The translations under genes were made by a program, and so were the position numbers. DNA of 64,000 nucleotides from Aplectana chamaeleonis (taxonomy: Eukaryota; Nematoda; Chromadorea; Rhabditida; Cosmocercidae). Each line of letters begins with the position of its first letter. Position 1 is the stretch's first letter. A model generated the notes under the pieces. That model was not told the origin of the DNA, did no database searches, and saw only the letters and a list, made by a program, of their open reading frames with translations. This document shows positions 1 to 9,841 of the stretch, one piece after another. The DNA is taken from NCBI GenBank assembly GCA_029168955.1, contig JAPDOI010000208.1, positions 895,001-959,000 on the forward strand, in the 5' to 3' direction.

Positions 1-2225
1 GCACTCCCCATGAGGTTCTTCACACTTTCCACGGCGTCCCCCCCACTCCCACTTGGGTCCTGCTTACTTCACACGACATTCTGCGCGCTCAATGTGGTGA
101 CACCCTCTTTCTATTCCAGCTCTTTTCCTTCTGAATTCCACTTACTTTCTACAGCGTCCTGCGCCCTTCCACTCGGGTCCCTCACAGTTTCTACGGCACC
201 ATGCGCACTCCCAGTGGAGTCCTTCACACTCTCCTCGGCGTCCGACACTTTCCCTCTTGGGTCCCACACACTTTCAGCAGCATCCTGCGTACTCCCATAT
301 GGGTCATGCTCACTCTCTATGGCGCCCGGCACACTCCCACTCAAGTCCCGCACGCTTTCTACGAGATGGTGTTGAGCTTAACCCTTCTTGAACACAAAAG
401 TGTGCAAATACAGTATGCACACCTCATAACTGGCATACTGACGGTAGTACGGCCGTATGCCACTCTTTCATTAATATGGATAGATAGGTTGTACACCCAC
501 GCCACTTCGCGGCGTACTTGTAGGCGTGTACTTTGACGCATAAAATAATCGAGTCATTGCCAAATGAGAACTTAGTTATTATCGTTCCTGGAAACCCAAT
601 CCGGTCCCACACTTTCCACTGCGTCGGCGCACTTACAGTTGGATCCAGCACACTTTTCGAGGGGCTCGGCGCACTCACATTTGGGTCCCACACTCCCACA
701 CACTTAGCCCGGCGCTTAACGCACTCCCGCTTGGGTCCCGTACACTTTCCCCTGCGCACCCTCAATTGGGCCCCACACACTTTTCCCGGCGCTTGGCGCA
801 CCTTAGACTGGGTCTTACGCACTTTCCCCAACGCTTAATGCACCCCACTTGAGTCGCATCCACTCTCCCTGGCGCTCGGCGCACTCACATTTGGTTCCCA
901 CACACTTTTCTCGGCGCCAGGAGCACCCACAGTTGGGTCCCACACATTTTCTCCGGCGCTCAGCGCACTCCCGCTTGGGTCCCTACACTTTCCCCGGCGC
1001 TCGGCGCACTCCAAGTTGAGTCCAACATACTTTCCCTGGCGCTTCACGCATTCCCAGTTGTGTACAACACACTTTTCCCAATTGGGTCCAACACACTTTT
1101 CTCGGCGCTCGGCGCCCTCCCACTTGGGTCCCGTACACTTTCTCCGGCTCTCGGCGCACTCCAAGTTGGGTCCAACACACTTTCCCCGGCGCTTCACGCA
1201 CTCCCAGTTGGGTACAACAAACTTTTCCAAATCGGGTCCAACACACATTTCTCGGCGCTCGGCGCACTCCCAGTTGGGACCCGTACACTTTCACCGGAGC
1301 TCAGCGCACTCCAAGTTGGGTCCAACACACTTTACCCGGCGCTTCACGCATTCCCAGTTGGGTACAACACACTTTTCCCAATTGGGTCCAACACACTTTT
1401 CTCGGCGCTCGGCGCACTCCCAGTTGGGTCCCGTACATTTTCTCCGGCGCTCAGTGCACTCCAAGTTGGGTCCAACACACTTTATCCGGCGCTTCACGCA
1501 TTCCCAGTTGGGTACAACACACTTTCCCCGGCGCTTGGCGCACTCCCAGTTGGGTCCCGTACACTTTTCCCAATTGGGTCCAAAACACTTCTCTCGGCGC
1601 TCGGCGCACTCCCAGTTGGGTCCCGTACACTTTCTACGGCGCTCAGTGCACTCCAAGCTGGGTCAAACACACTTTACCTGGCGCTTCATGCATTCCCAGT
1701 TGGGTACAACACACTTTTCCCGGCGCTTGGTGCACTCCCAGTTGGGTCCCGTACACTTTCTCTGGCGCGCCCCTAGTTGGGTCCAAGGCACTTTTCCCGG
1801 CGCTTGGCGCACTCACATTTGGGTCCCACACACTTTTTTGGGCGAACCCCTAGTTGGGTCCAACACACATTTCTCGGTGCACTCCCAGTTGGGTCCCACA
1901 CACTTTTCCCGGGGCTCGGCGCACTCCTAGTTGGGTTTAACACACATTCCTCGGCGCTCGGTGCACTCCCAGTTGGGTCCGAGGCACTTTTTCCGGCGCT
2001 CGGCGCACTCACATTTGGGTTCCATACGCTTTTCTCGGCGCTCTCCATTTTGTATCCAAAACACTTTTTTCGGCGTTTGGCGCATTTCCAGTTGGATCCA
2101 ACACACTTTTCTCGGCGCTGGGCGCACCCCAGTTTTCTCGGCGCTGGGCGCTGGGCGCACCCCAGTTGGGCCCTGTACACCCTCCCCGGCGCTTGGCACA
2201 CTCCTAACTGGGTCCCGCACATTCT
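1..2225. repeat. Minisatellite, 42-bp monomer with 150-bp higher-order unit
   Basis: Degenerate 42-bp units of the type GGCGCACTCCCAGTTGGG-TCC-ACACTTT-CCGGCGCT fill this stretch, apart from a non-repeat insert at about 365-600. Between about 1000 and 1780 a higher-order unit is clear. The variant CCAAGTTGGG recurs at 1011, 1161, 1311, 1461 and (as CCAAGCTGGG) 1653, so the spacing is 150, 150, 150 and 192 bp. 150 is three full monomers plus a 24-bp truncated one, and 192 is one extra monomer. Both periods are multiples of three, so several frames on both strands stay open (304 codons on +, runs over 100 on -). The frames encode 14-residue repeats; one minus frame gives Cys-rich KCVGPNWECAERRE-like units. 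I read this as satellite DNA, with a coding repeat only as a remote alternative. Confidence 0.93.
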
Positions 2226-2293
2226 CTAGTCAACTGTCAACGGTCACCGGTCAACGGTAAGCGGTTAACGATCACCGGTCAACTCTTAGCGGT
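2222..2293. repeat. Short tandem repeat at satellite edge
   Basis: Four to five degenerate copies of a GTCAACGGT-CACCGGT-like 13-15-bp unit lie directly after the last 42-bp monomer. Nothing coding is seen. Confidence 0.6.
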
Positions 2294-2544
2294 TTATTAT
2301 TATGTACGATTGGGAAAGACATTTAAGGTTGAAATTAACATGTTAATGGGTGGTAATACTTGGTATCTAGGTAGTTACGTCCCCACTCAAAATCATAATT
2401 TCTAAATACTGTTTAAAGCTTTTCGGTGAGATAGAGCCCGCTGATAATGTACAATCACAATATTCTGATCATGTTTCTTGTCTAGACAGGTGAAAGCTGC
2501 CATTTTCTCACCGCATCTGGAGCTCATCTTTAAAAATGAATGGG

Positions 2545-2705
2545 TTAAGCCTCTTTCATACTTGCCCGACCGACGTCGGACGACTCGTTATCGAATGTGC
2601 AATATCTAACTACCCTATCCTACCCATCTTATCTATCTTAACTTATCAAATTTGATAACGAGTCGTCCGACGTCGGCCGGCAAACTATGAAAGGGGCTTT
2701 AGGCG
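2545..2705. mobile_element. Fold-back MITE, about 160 bp
   Basis: Long terminal inverted repeats. The left arm runs CTTTCATACTTGCC, then CCGACGTCGGACGACTCG; the right arm carries the complement, CGAGTCGTCCGACGTCGG and then GGCAAACTATGAAAG. The arms are about 45 nt, around an AT-rich core with no coding capacity. Class unknown. Confidence 0.75.
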
Positions 2706-2809
2706 GCATCTTGATGATTGCGAGATTATCCTATCACTCAGTGGAATCAGCTTGCGGCGGAAATGCAGCCACTTCCTTTTTCCATTCCTCACTGGATTTC
2801 ATTGCATAC

Positions 2810-4830
2810 CACCCCAGAACTCTTGAATCTGAAAAATGCTTCATGGTACTACTAATTTAAAAGTATGATATACAAGTATACTTCATTTATATGCTCTCTT
2901 TTTTTCTAATGGACGCCAGGCCGTTTACGGTGATGTGTCCCTGTAAGTATTCTCTTCGAGTATGAAAAACTGCTGTAATCGATGAAAATGCCCTGGAGCA
3001 CCTGCATGGTTTTGTCATAAGGCATAGTATGTATTCAAGACAGGTTTGTTCTACAATTTTTGAAAGGGTGCTTTTGCGGTTGAAGATAGAATGCTCCTTT
3101 AATACGATCAAAAATCAATGCTGGCACGAAATTTGAAGTTTTTGAACAGTTTTCTATTCACAGTTCCGCGTAATTGAAGATGATGCTTTTTATTTGCAAA
3201 TTTCTGAGAACTGAAAAAAAGTTCGAGCAAACTCTCTGGATATGTGGCGGTTTAAACGTAAGAGAGTGATATGGGTAGAGGAAAAAGTGAATTTACGAAA
3301 GTTTTGACGATTTCATATTTAACGAATGCCTCACGGCGCTAATATTTCAAAAGTTTGATATACAAGTAGTATTCATTTATATGCTTTCTTTTTTTCTAAT
3401 ATTCGTATGTGTTGTGTGCTGAAATTATAAACAGAAAGTGTTTCTGATTGATTTTAGCACTGTGTTTTTCGAAGCGAAGACACATGGCGAGAAAAATTCC
3501 CGCTTCAATGATACTAAATAAGAAGCGTTGCCGGTCATCTACGTTTGGCGACGCGTAGTCTTCGGAAAACATTGGAAAAACTAATCAACAGAAATTCACT
3601 TGAACACCTGAGGCATAATGACAACACAGGTTAGTTCAAGAGCGAAAAGCAGATTTTTTACGATGAAAGAACCAGACATATCCGGTTGAAGGAGAATATT
3701 CCTTCAACACAGATGAAAATCAATTCTGCTAAGGGAGCGTGAAGTTTGCGAACAATGGTTCTTAGCTCTTTAGCGTGGATGGAGATGACATTTTTTTGAA
3801 GTTGAAAGTCTTTTCGACACTGACAGAATTCAGGATAGCTACTCAGAGGTGTGACTATTGGGAGTCAAGAGTTAACGATTCTTAGAAAAAAAAATGAAAA
3901 TTCACTAAAGCCTATAGATCTACGTGATCGAAAATCTCGAAATGCCTCATGGAACTTTTATTTCTGAACTCTTGCATACAGATAAATTTCGTTGATGTAT
4001 TTGTTATTTAGAGCAGGTTAAAAAACTCTTATTCGCGTGCCTTATGGGTCCAAAAAAAATAAAGCTGTGAAAAAATGAATATAGGAAATGTTTGATGATT
4101 TTCAATCTGGAAAATGTTTCGTGGTACTAACATTTCAAAAATATGATATACGAGTGTATTTCATTTCTATGTTTTTTCTAATATTCGTATGAGTTATGTG
4201 CTGAAATTATAAATAAAAGTACTTCTGATTAAATTTAGCGCTGTGTTTTTCGAAACGAAAATATATGGCGAGAAAAATTCCCGCTTCAATGATACTAAAT
4301 AAGAAACGCTGCCAGGTCATACACGTTAGACGACATGTGTGGCTAATTGAAGAGTAAAAGGCTTGTTTATCACAGACAAAAATACATGTCCGGTTGAAAG
4401 GAGAATAATCGTTTAGCACAGATGAAAATCAATTCTGCAAATGTAGCGTAAAGTTTTCTAACAATGTTTTTTAACCGTGTTGTAGAAATAAGCTGGCGTT
4501 TTTTTAGAAGTGAAACAACTCTTGAAAGTGAAAAAAATTTAGGATTGCTTCGTAGAGTTGTCACTATTGAAAAGCAAGAGTAAACGATTTTTTGGAGAAA
4601 ACAATCACGAAAGCCTACACGATTCAAGTTTTCGAATATGCCCCATAGTACTAATATTTCTGAACTCTTGCATATATGTACATCGATTTCACTGATGCAT
4701 TCACTATTATCAGCATGTCTAAAAAAACAATTATTCACGCGCGTAATGTGACAAAGACATATAAAAACCCAGTGGTCAATTTTTGTGCAATGTTTTGAGG
4801 ACGAATCGATTTTATTATAAATTTCCATTC
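2810..4830. repeat. Tandem duplication, ~785-bp unit
   Basis: The segment from about 3345 (TATACAAGTAGTATTCATT...) recurs from about 4128 with an offset near 782 bp. It includes the shared ATGGCGAGAAAAATTCCCGC (3484 and 4264), CCGGTTGAAGGAGAATA-like and CACAGATGAAAATCAATTCT blocks. A partial third unit starts at about 2830. Copies differ by many substitutions and small indels, so the duplication is old. ORFs inside are not shared between copies and are taken as chance. Confidence 0.8.
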
Positions 4831-5429
4831 TAAGCCAAGACCCGTTTGAATATTGAGTATTCCTAAATTCCGATTTTAGGTCAGGCTGGGTAAGCGGAAC
4901 CCAGTCAAGAAGTTTCGTGAGTTACAGGTCCTTAGTTTTGAAGAGTATAGCCTCAAAGCCATAGGAAATGGTAGCCAGTTTTTGGAGTTGCTGTTTGTGG
5001 AAAAGAGGATGTGTATGGTGTATGTAAAGGCCTTTCGACAAATATAGTCGAGCGAATGAACCAGAATGCTTTAGTAGACCACCGCTCGCGGTTAAAACAC
5101 CTTTTGTCGGTGTTGTGGCGATCGCCGTAGGGCTCGCCGCGGATGGTAGTCTCGACCATTCACTAGACTGCAATGAACGAAAGGCATGTACGCACCTCGA
5201 GAACGAACGAAAAAGATTATACATTGTTGACTGTAGCTCACACAAAAAAGAGACTAGGTTGAACGCTGATAAAAATATAAAAAAGCTAGATTCCATCAAG
5301 GTTCTCTCGAGGTTTTACTCAGTGCACTTCTGTTTTGTGCTCATTTATGAACAGCCCGCCTTCTTGTAGTAGAGCTGTTTCAACTCAGTGAAACTCGAAC
5401 TTTGTAGAGTCTCCTTGTAGAATTTGGTC

Positions 5430-5560
5430 AAATGAGTGAACGGGTCTGCGGAGGTAGATCTTCATGCGCGATCAAAACCCCGTTCGCCGATGGTGTCGCA
5501 TGCGCCGCACGGCCAGGCGCAATAATCGCGCCCGCCTGGTCCATTCATTCGAGAAAATGT
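5430..5560 (+). mobile_element. GC-rich dispersed repeat (family G), fragment
   Basis: Begins GTGAACGGGTCTGCGGAG then GTAGATC, followed by a CG-rich block. The same module is at 43003-43175 (+) and, reversed, at 35455-35610. A decayed piece in the opposite sense lies at 5110-5180. No ORF of note. Confidence 0.6.
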
Positions 5561-5722
5561 GACAATTGGAAAATACGTGCGCATATTATTTGCCAACTAT
5601 TTGCCCAACTTCAACAAATCGTACTCCAACCGCGGGCTGCGGAAAAAAATTCCGAGAATCGGTACGCCTGACCTCATAAACTTGGGCTCAGAGGCTTACT
5701 CCTGCTGCACTTGGGAGAATAA

Positions 5723-5846
5723 ATGCGGTATGATCAAGCCTGCACAAAAGAGTCTTTTGTTAGAGGAGAGGATTTAGTGCGAGCATACAATCTCACTTTG
5801 AGAAGGAAAAACGGTGGAAATATTCAACCAGTCATGCATGTACGAT
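5723..5846 (+). CDS. Candidate first exon, unknown protein
   Basis: An ATG opens 41 codons (MRYDQACTKESF... ending PVMHVR) and runs into T|GTGAGTAATC, a good nematode donor. Read without splicing it stops two codons later (43 aa). The composition looks coding and it does not match the repeats around it. No convincing phase-1 downstream exon was found, so this may be a gene remnant or chance. Function unknown. Confidence 0.25.
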
Positions 5847-6204
5847 GTGAGTAATCAAAGCTGAGCGGTGCTTTCAGACGCGAACACGTAATACCACTCT
5901 TTCTTACTACACATTCAGAACTAGAGCGTGAGCGGAAGAATTGCTAAATTATTTCTGTCATACAAAGAGATGCCAGCTTGCTGGAACATTGGTCTGGGGT
6001 CTGGAAACGTTTGACAGTTGCCAAAATTTTCAAACGGGCCCGTGTAACCGAAATTTCCACGTGTTCTCTTCAGGCACAGCTAATCAAATAAACACATTCG
6101 CAAAACGGTGTGAATGCTAGCACGTTCTCAAAACAAACAGGCATGCTAATACGCGTATGGCATAGACTGAACCCATGGCACAGTCTGTTTCGAAGTGAAC
6201 CCTT

Positions 6205-6345
6205 TTCGGTCCATCGCGTGCGTCTGCGCGCGTATGCTGCGTCTCCTTTTAGCCAAACTTTCTCGCTGTCATTATCCTAGCTGCGCACAAGCGCGCGAAG
6301 GAGCAGAGCAAACTTGGCTCTGAAACAGAGGATATAGAGGCGCTT
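6205..6345 (+). repeat. Dispersed ~130-bp module (family H), copy 1
   Basis: Shares the order GCGTGCGT-TGCGCG, TATGCTGCGTCTCC, pyrimidine-rich middle, GCACAAG-GCGCGAAGGA and CTGAAACAGAGGATAT with copies at 26935, 28198, 34706-34575 (minus) and more weakly 45232 and 32485. Nature unknown. Confidence 0.6.
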
Positions 6346-6395
6346 CACCTTGTTCATCTATGTGATCTGCTACGGACGTTCCGAAACGCACGACC

Positions 6396-6525
6396 ACTCG
6401 TTTATGCTTCCGCCGCCAAGCGGCGCGGCGAAGTGCATTTCTGTAGTATTGATCACGCGGCGCGGCACGATCGATATTGTAGGATTGCACTCCGCCGCGC
6501 CGGCGGAAGTATAAACGACACCTAA
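6396..6525. mobile_element. Palindromic GC-rich MITE (PIF/Harbinger-like), copy 1
   Basis: Nearly self-complementary over its length: CGTTTATGCTTCCGCCGCC at the left, GGCGGAAGTATAAACGACACC at the right, and a palindromic centre with GATCACGCGGCGCGGCACGATC-type sequence. Same family as 29827-30090 and 37239-37377. Three-base T-rich flanks (TTA-like) suggest a PIF/Harbinger origin, which is inference. Confidence 0.75.
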
Positions 6526-6675
6526 TGTACCGATCAAGCTGACCTGGCCTCTCGCTTGCGCCTCATCCTGTGCTCATGGCGCGTAAGGCGCGCGCGATTC
6601 TGCAGTCTCTGTTTACCCTCTGCTCTGTCGCTATGTCCAACCTCAGGTACCAGCTGCCCTTATTGAGAAAAACTT

Positions 6676-6812
6676 ACAGTCGGCACGAGTCGTACTGATA
6701 CTCGGCGTTCCTTATTAGTCGTTGGCGCAAACTTGGTGCAAGTATGTTGTAACAGATGCGAACTGAGTTTGCGCCAACGCGTAACAAGGAATGCTGAATA
6801 TCAGAACGATCT
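6676..6812. mobile_element. Fold-back MITE, family D copy 1
   Basis: Outer ends ACAGTCGGCACGAGTCGTAC and a degenerate complement; inner arms TTGGCGCAAACTTGGTGC and GTTTGCGCCAAC around TATGTTGTAACAGATG. Related copies are at 29451, 35202 and 56682. Confidence 0.7.
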
Positions 6813-6912
6813 GTTAACACTGTTCTTCCAATTTCGCGTCTACATGTTTGCATCAAATGGGTTATTCTAAAGTCTCGGTCATGGAATACTACTAGGGTGA
6901 CCGGAGAGTAAT

Positions 6913-7740
6913 GTCGTATTCTTACGCTAAACAGAAACACATACTGCTCTGCTTACTTTCCCAATCTGCTTCAAGCGTTCTTTGATGGTCGACTAAGGTT
7001 GGTTAAAGGCAGCATACACGCTCAAAAATGATATCAATTTTATGGAATGAATCGAAGGTCTGAAGCTGTTGATATTCAGAGATAACGAAAAAAACGGAAA
7101 AAAATCAACTAAAACGAAGATATAACGGTTCGTTCTATATTGGCCCAGAAGTGGACGAGTTTTACCCCATTGGCTGAAATAGTGGAGCTAGCGACAAACT
7201 TGTTGGGTTAACGACGCTAATGTACTCGTACTACCCTTTCTGGAACACTTACGACATTAGAAGCGTAAAAAATGAGCCAAAGTGACCGTAATCGAGCATT
7301 GAACATTTGTATTGAGGGGCGGAGCCCGTATCGGCGGGCGGAGAAAGGATGATTTTGTGACTTAATACGGCTCAAATACGGTCATTTTAACTCGTTTTCA
7401 ACTCTTCCAACTTCGTGAGGGCTCTTCTAGGGCCCGTAGGACCCCACTAATGTAATTATCTCAACAACTTTTGCGAGCGTGTATGCTGCCTTTAAAACGA
7501 TTTGACGTCTGACCCGAATTTGCTTCCACTTCCGCCCCTAACACGTCGTTGTCTAACGTTGATGGTCTTCCCGATCGATGCGAGTCGGAAAGATCAAAAT
7601 TACCCGATTTGAACTTGGAAAACCACCTTCGACAGTTACGAATGGCCAATGCATTTGGATAAAAATCGCAAATGCTTTTGGTTGCAACTGTTGCGTTACT
7701 TCCCCTTTGAAACTCAAAAAGCATGCTATTCCGGATGAGT
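6913..7740 (-). pseudogene. Mariner transposase N-terminal relic, split by a TTAA element
   Basis: The minus-strand reading from 7724 gives the first helix-turn-helix region of a mariner transposase (FEFQRGSNATVATKSICD, RRWFSKFKSGNFDLSD, HRSGRPSTLDNDVL). It is cut at 7495 by the 485-bp element at 7007-7491. Past the insertion it resumes in the same frame as RFNQP*STIKERLKQIGKVSR, a mariner second-HTH motif, where the stop sits at the usual Trp (TGG to TAG). It then ends in a stop, and the catalytic region is missing. IS630-Tc1-mariner family; non-functional. The frame is continuous only if the element and one TTAA copy are removed. Confidence 0.85.
7007..7491. mobile_element. TTAA element, family A copy 1 (485 bp)
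   Basis: Terminal inverted repeats begin AGGCAGCATACACGCTC. TTAA lies on both sides (7003-7006 and 7492-7495). No coding capacity. A second copy in the opposite orientation is at 48021-48501, with matching internal sequence. The TTAA target suggests mobilisation by a piggyBac-type transposase (inference; none is in the window). Confidence 0.9.
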
Positions 7741-7974
7741 CATTCTCTTCTGGTAATTCGCTGGCCACTTTACCCAAAATTACAAGAAAAATGTAATTCA
7801 ATTGTCCATAAGTAAAGAAGTCACTATAACCTCACAATGTCTTGGACACGACTCTGAACCAAAGAATGAGCTGATAGATGACCATCAAGTATGTATTGGC
7901 ATGCGCAGAAACGACAAGATTTTCTGATTCCCTCATACTACTCAGCCAAGAGCTCAGGACATGCCATCTACTGT

Positions 7975-8243
7975 GCTTATCTGGGTCGAATTCCGGTCCG
8001 CAATTGCGTCTCGACACGCTTTGCAGCCGCACGCGCTCGAGTCAGTCGGGTTTCCAGCGCCAAAGCCAACTCGATGTGGCTTTTTTATATAATTTTATCC
8101 TATTTTTCTTAGTTTCCGGTTTCCAAAACCCACCTAGAGTCAGCAGATCGGCGGCTGCGGCGCTGGAAGCACTTCTGACTCGGGAACGTGCGGCCGCAAG
8201 GCGTGTCGAGCCGCAATTGCGGACCGGAATTTGGCCCAGATAA
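7975..8243. mobile_element. Fold-back MITE, 268 bp, long GC-rich arms
   Basis: Ends CTTATCTGGG and CCCAGATAAG. Arms of about 85 nt include TTCCGGTCCGCAATTGCG, CTCGACACGC and TTCCAGCGCC and their complements around an AT-rich loop. A shorter relative lies at 62785-62935. Confidence 0.85.
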
Positions 8244-8299
8244 GCACAGTAGCATAGATCGCCAAGAGACGGTGAAAGCCCTCGGCGGAGCGATGCGCG

Positions 8300-8424
8300 T
8301 ATAGGCCGGTATCATACTTCCAGCGACAGCGATAGTGCATATCGGGCATATCGATTTTCTGTCGATATTGAAGGTAAGCATGACGTGGCATTGCTCGTCG
8401 CTGGAAGTATGAACCCGGCCGCAC
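8300..8424. mobile_element. Fold-back MITE around a TATCGATTTTCTGTCGATAT core
   Basis: Ends GGCCGGTATCATACTTCCAG and CTGGAAGTATGAACCCGGCC. A degenerate relative is at 54037-54135. Confidence 0.7.
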
Positions 8425-8589
8425 TCTGCAGCAACGCTTTGCTCAAGGTAGACAATGCGATCAATGACTGCGACTATGACAGAGAAAAGTAGTCATGATC
8501 ACGTAAAAAGCTGTCTTGGGGATCACTCGTTCCAAACACGATTGGACTTGTTCAGCAATCTCGTTGGTGGTGACAGAGCTGCTAAACTG

Positions 8590-8865
8590 CATACATCTCA
8601 GAAACTCAACGGGTCCGACCGTAGATTTCTGTCGGGTCGAACCCCTTTCCGTTTTCGCCCCTCACGTCTTCCAACTGAAACGACGTGCGGGGAGAAGCAA
8701 CATTTATTCTCCCCCCCTGTCTTCTTACTTGGGACTTCGTGGAGAAACAATGCTAAAGGGTCCAACCCGACAGAAATCTGGGGATGGACCCCGTTCATTC
8801 TGGGGTCGGACCCGGCGAATGTCTGAAATAGAGCAGGAGGCTGGCGCGTAGTGGCGCTGACGCCA
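8590..8865. mobile_element. Fold-back element, family F copy 1
   Basis: Starts CAACGGGTCCGACC and ends GGTCGGACCCGGCGAATG, with paired inner blocks TTTCTGTCGGGTCGAACCC and GGGTCCAACCCGACAGAAA. An inverted copy is at 9535-9772. The last ~75 bp, running on past the end into TAGAGCAGGAGGCTGGCGCG, is repeated at 9165-9245. ORFs read through both arms because the sequence is self-complementary, and are not taken as genes. Confidence 0.8.
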
Positions 8866-9164
8866 AGACCTCAGCGGTGCCAGAGAAGAAATACGCACAA
8901 AAACTTGCAGCTGGTGTGCACCGGAGATTTGCTTAATCACGACCAATGACTAAAAACTTTTTCTGGTGTTCTACACATTTATCAGAAACGAAATGTATCG
9001 CGACAGCAAATAAATGGCGAGTGTTTGGGAAACAACGTGAACAATGCACATTTCGGCGCTCATACCTTATTCATGAAGTCTGTTTCCAAGGACTTTGTGT
9101 ACTTTAGTGTCGTATACATTCCACTAAATCAAATGCGACTATATAGATGTATTAACCCATTCAC

Positions 9165-9245
9165 GACACATATGGACCCCGTTCATTCTGGGGTCGGACC
9201 CGGCGAATGTCTGAGATAGAGCAGGAGGCTGGCGCGTAGTGGCGC
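9165..9245 (+). repeat. Partial family F copy with flank
   Basis: About 77 bp nearly identical to 8786-8862, including 3' flanking sequence outside the element. It therefore arose by local duplication rather than transposition. Confidence 0.75.
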
Positions 9246-9251
9246 TGACTT

Positions 9252-9273
9252 GTTGATCCGGCTCTACAAGTAA
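9252..9273 (-). repeat. 22-bp copy of host exon sequence
   Basis: GTTGATCCGGCTCTACAAGTAA is identical to 9939-9960 inside the last exon of the 9842-11358 gene. It is probably a remnant of a duplication or of insertion of the intervening sequence. Confidence 0.6.
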
Positions 9274-9534
9274 CCCATTCACGACCACGTGTCCCAACGA
9301 TGGGACACGCTTTTAAAAAATTGATTTCTCCGCCACAGGAAAGTCCTTTTTACCTACATATGACCAATGTGTTGATCTACCCAAGACTTGAATACAAACC
9401 TCATGGTCCATTAGTAGGCCAAGTGCAACAACACTAATTGGACTTTCGTAATATCACCGGTATTGGGCAGAGGTATTTATTTATTTATTGAGTACGCCAC
9501 ACAAGGCAAGCGTAAGAAACATCGATACTACAAG

Positions 9535-9772
9535 TACTACTCAGACATTCGCCGGGTCCGACCCCAGCTCGAACGGGGTTCATCCCCAGATTTCTGTCGG
9601 GTCGGACCCTTTAGCATTGTTCCTCCACGTAGTCCAAAGTGAGAAGACGTGGGGGGAGAATAGATTTTATTTCTCCCCCACGTCGTCTCAGTTGGAAGAA
9701 GTGAGGGGCGGAAACGGAAAGGGGTTCGACCTGACAGAAATCTGCGGTCGGACCCGTTGAGTTTCTGAGTAC
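9535..9772. mobile_element. Fold-back element, family F copy 2 (inverted)
   Basis: Reverse-oriented homologue of 8590-8828, with CGGGTCCGACCCC and GGTCGGACCCGTTGAG ends. It lies just downstream of the minus-strand gene ending at 9842. Confidence 0.8.
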
Positions 9773-9841
9773 GATACACGTAACTACATAGAACATGAAG
9801 TGGATAAAAAAGGACAAATGCTGTTTTTCCTCCATGTGGAC

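Noticed and set aside
1016..1930. 304-codon + frame and long overlapping minus frames in the satellite
   Set aside because: The 42-bp and 150-bp periods are multiples of three, so open frames are automatic. Several frames are open at once and none shows a start context or domain.
4370..4828. 152-codon minus frame
   Set aside because: It lies in a tandem duplication whose sister copy (3590-4077) does not keep the frame, and it has no motif.
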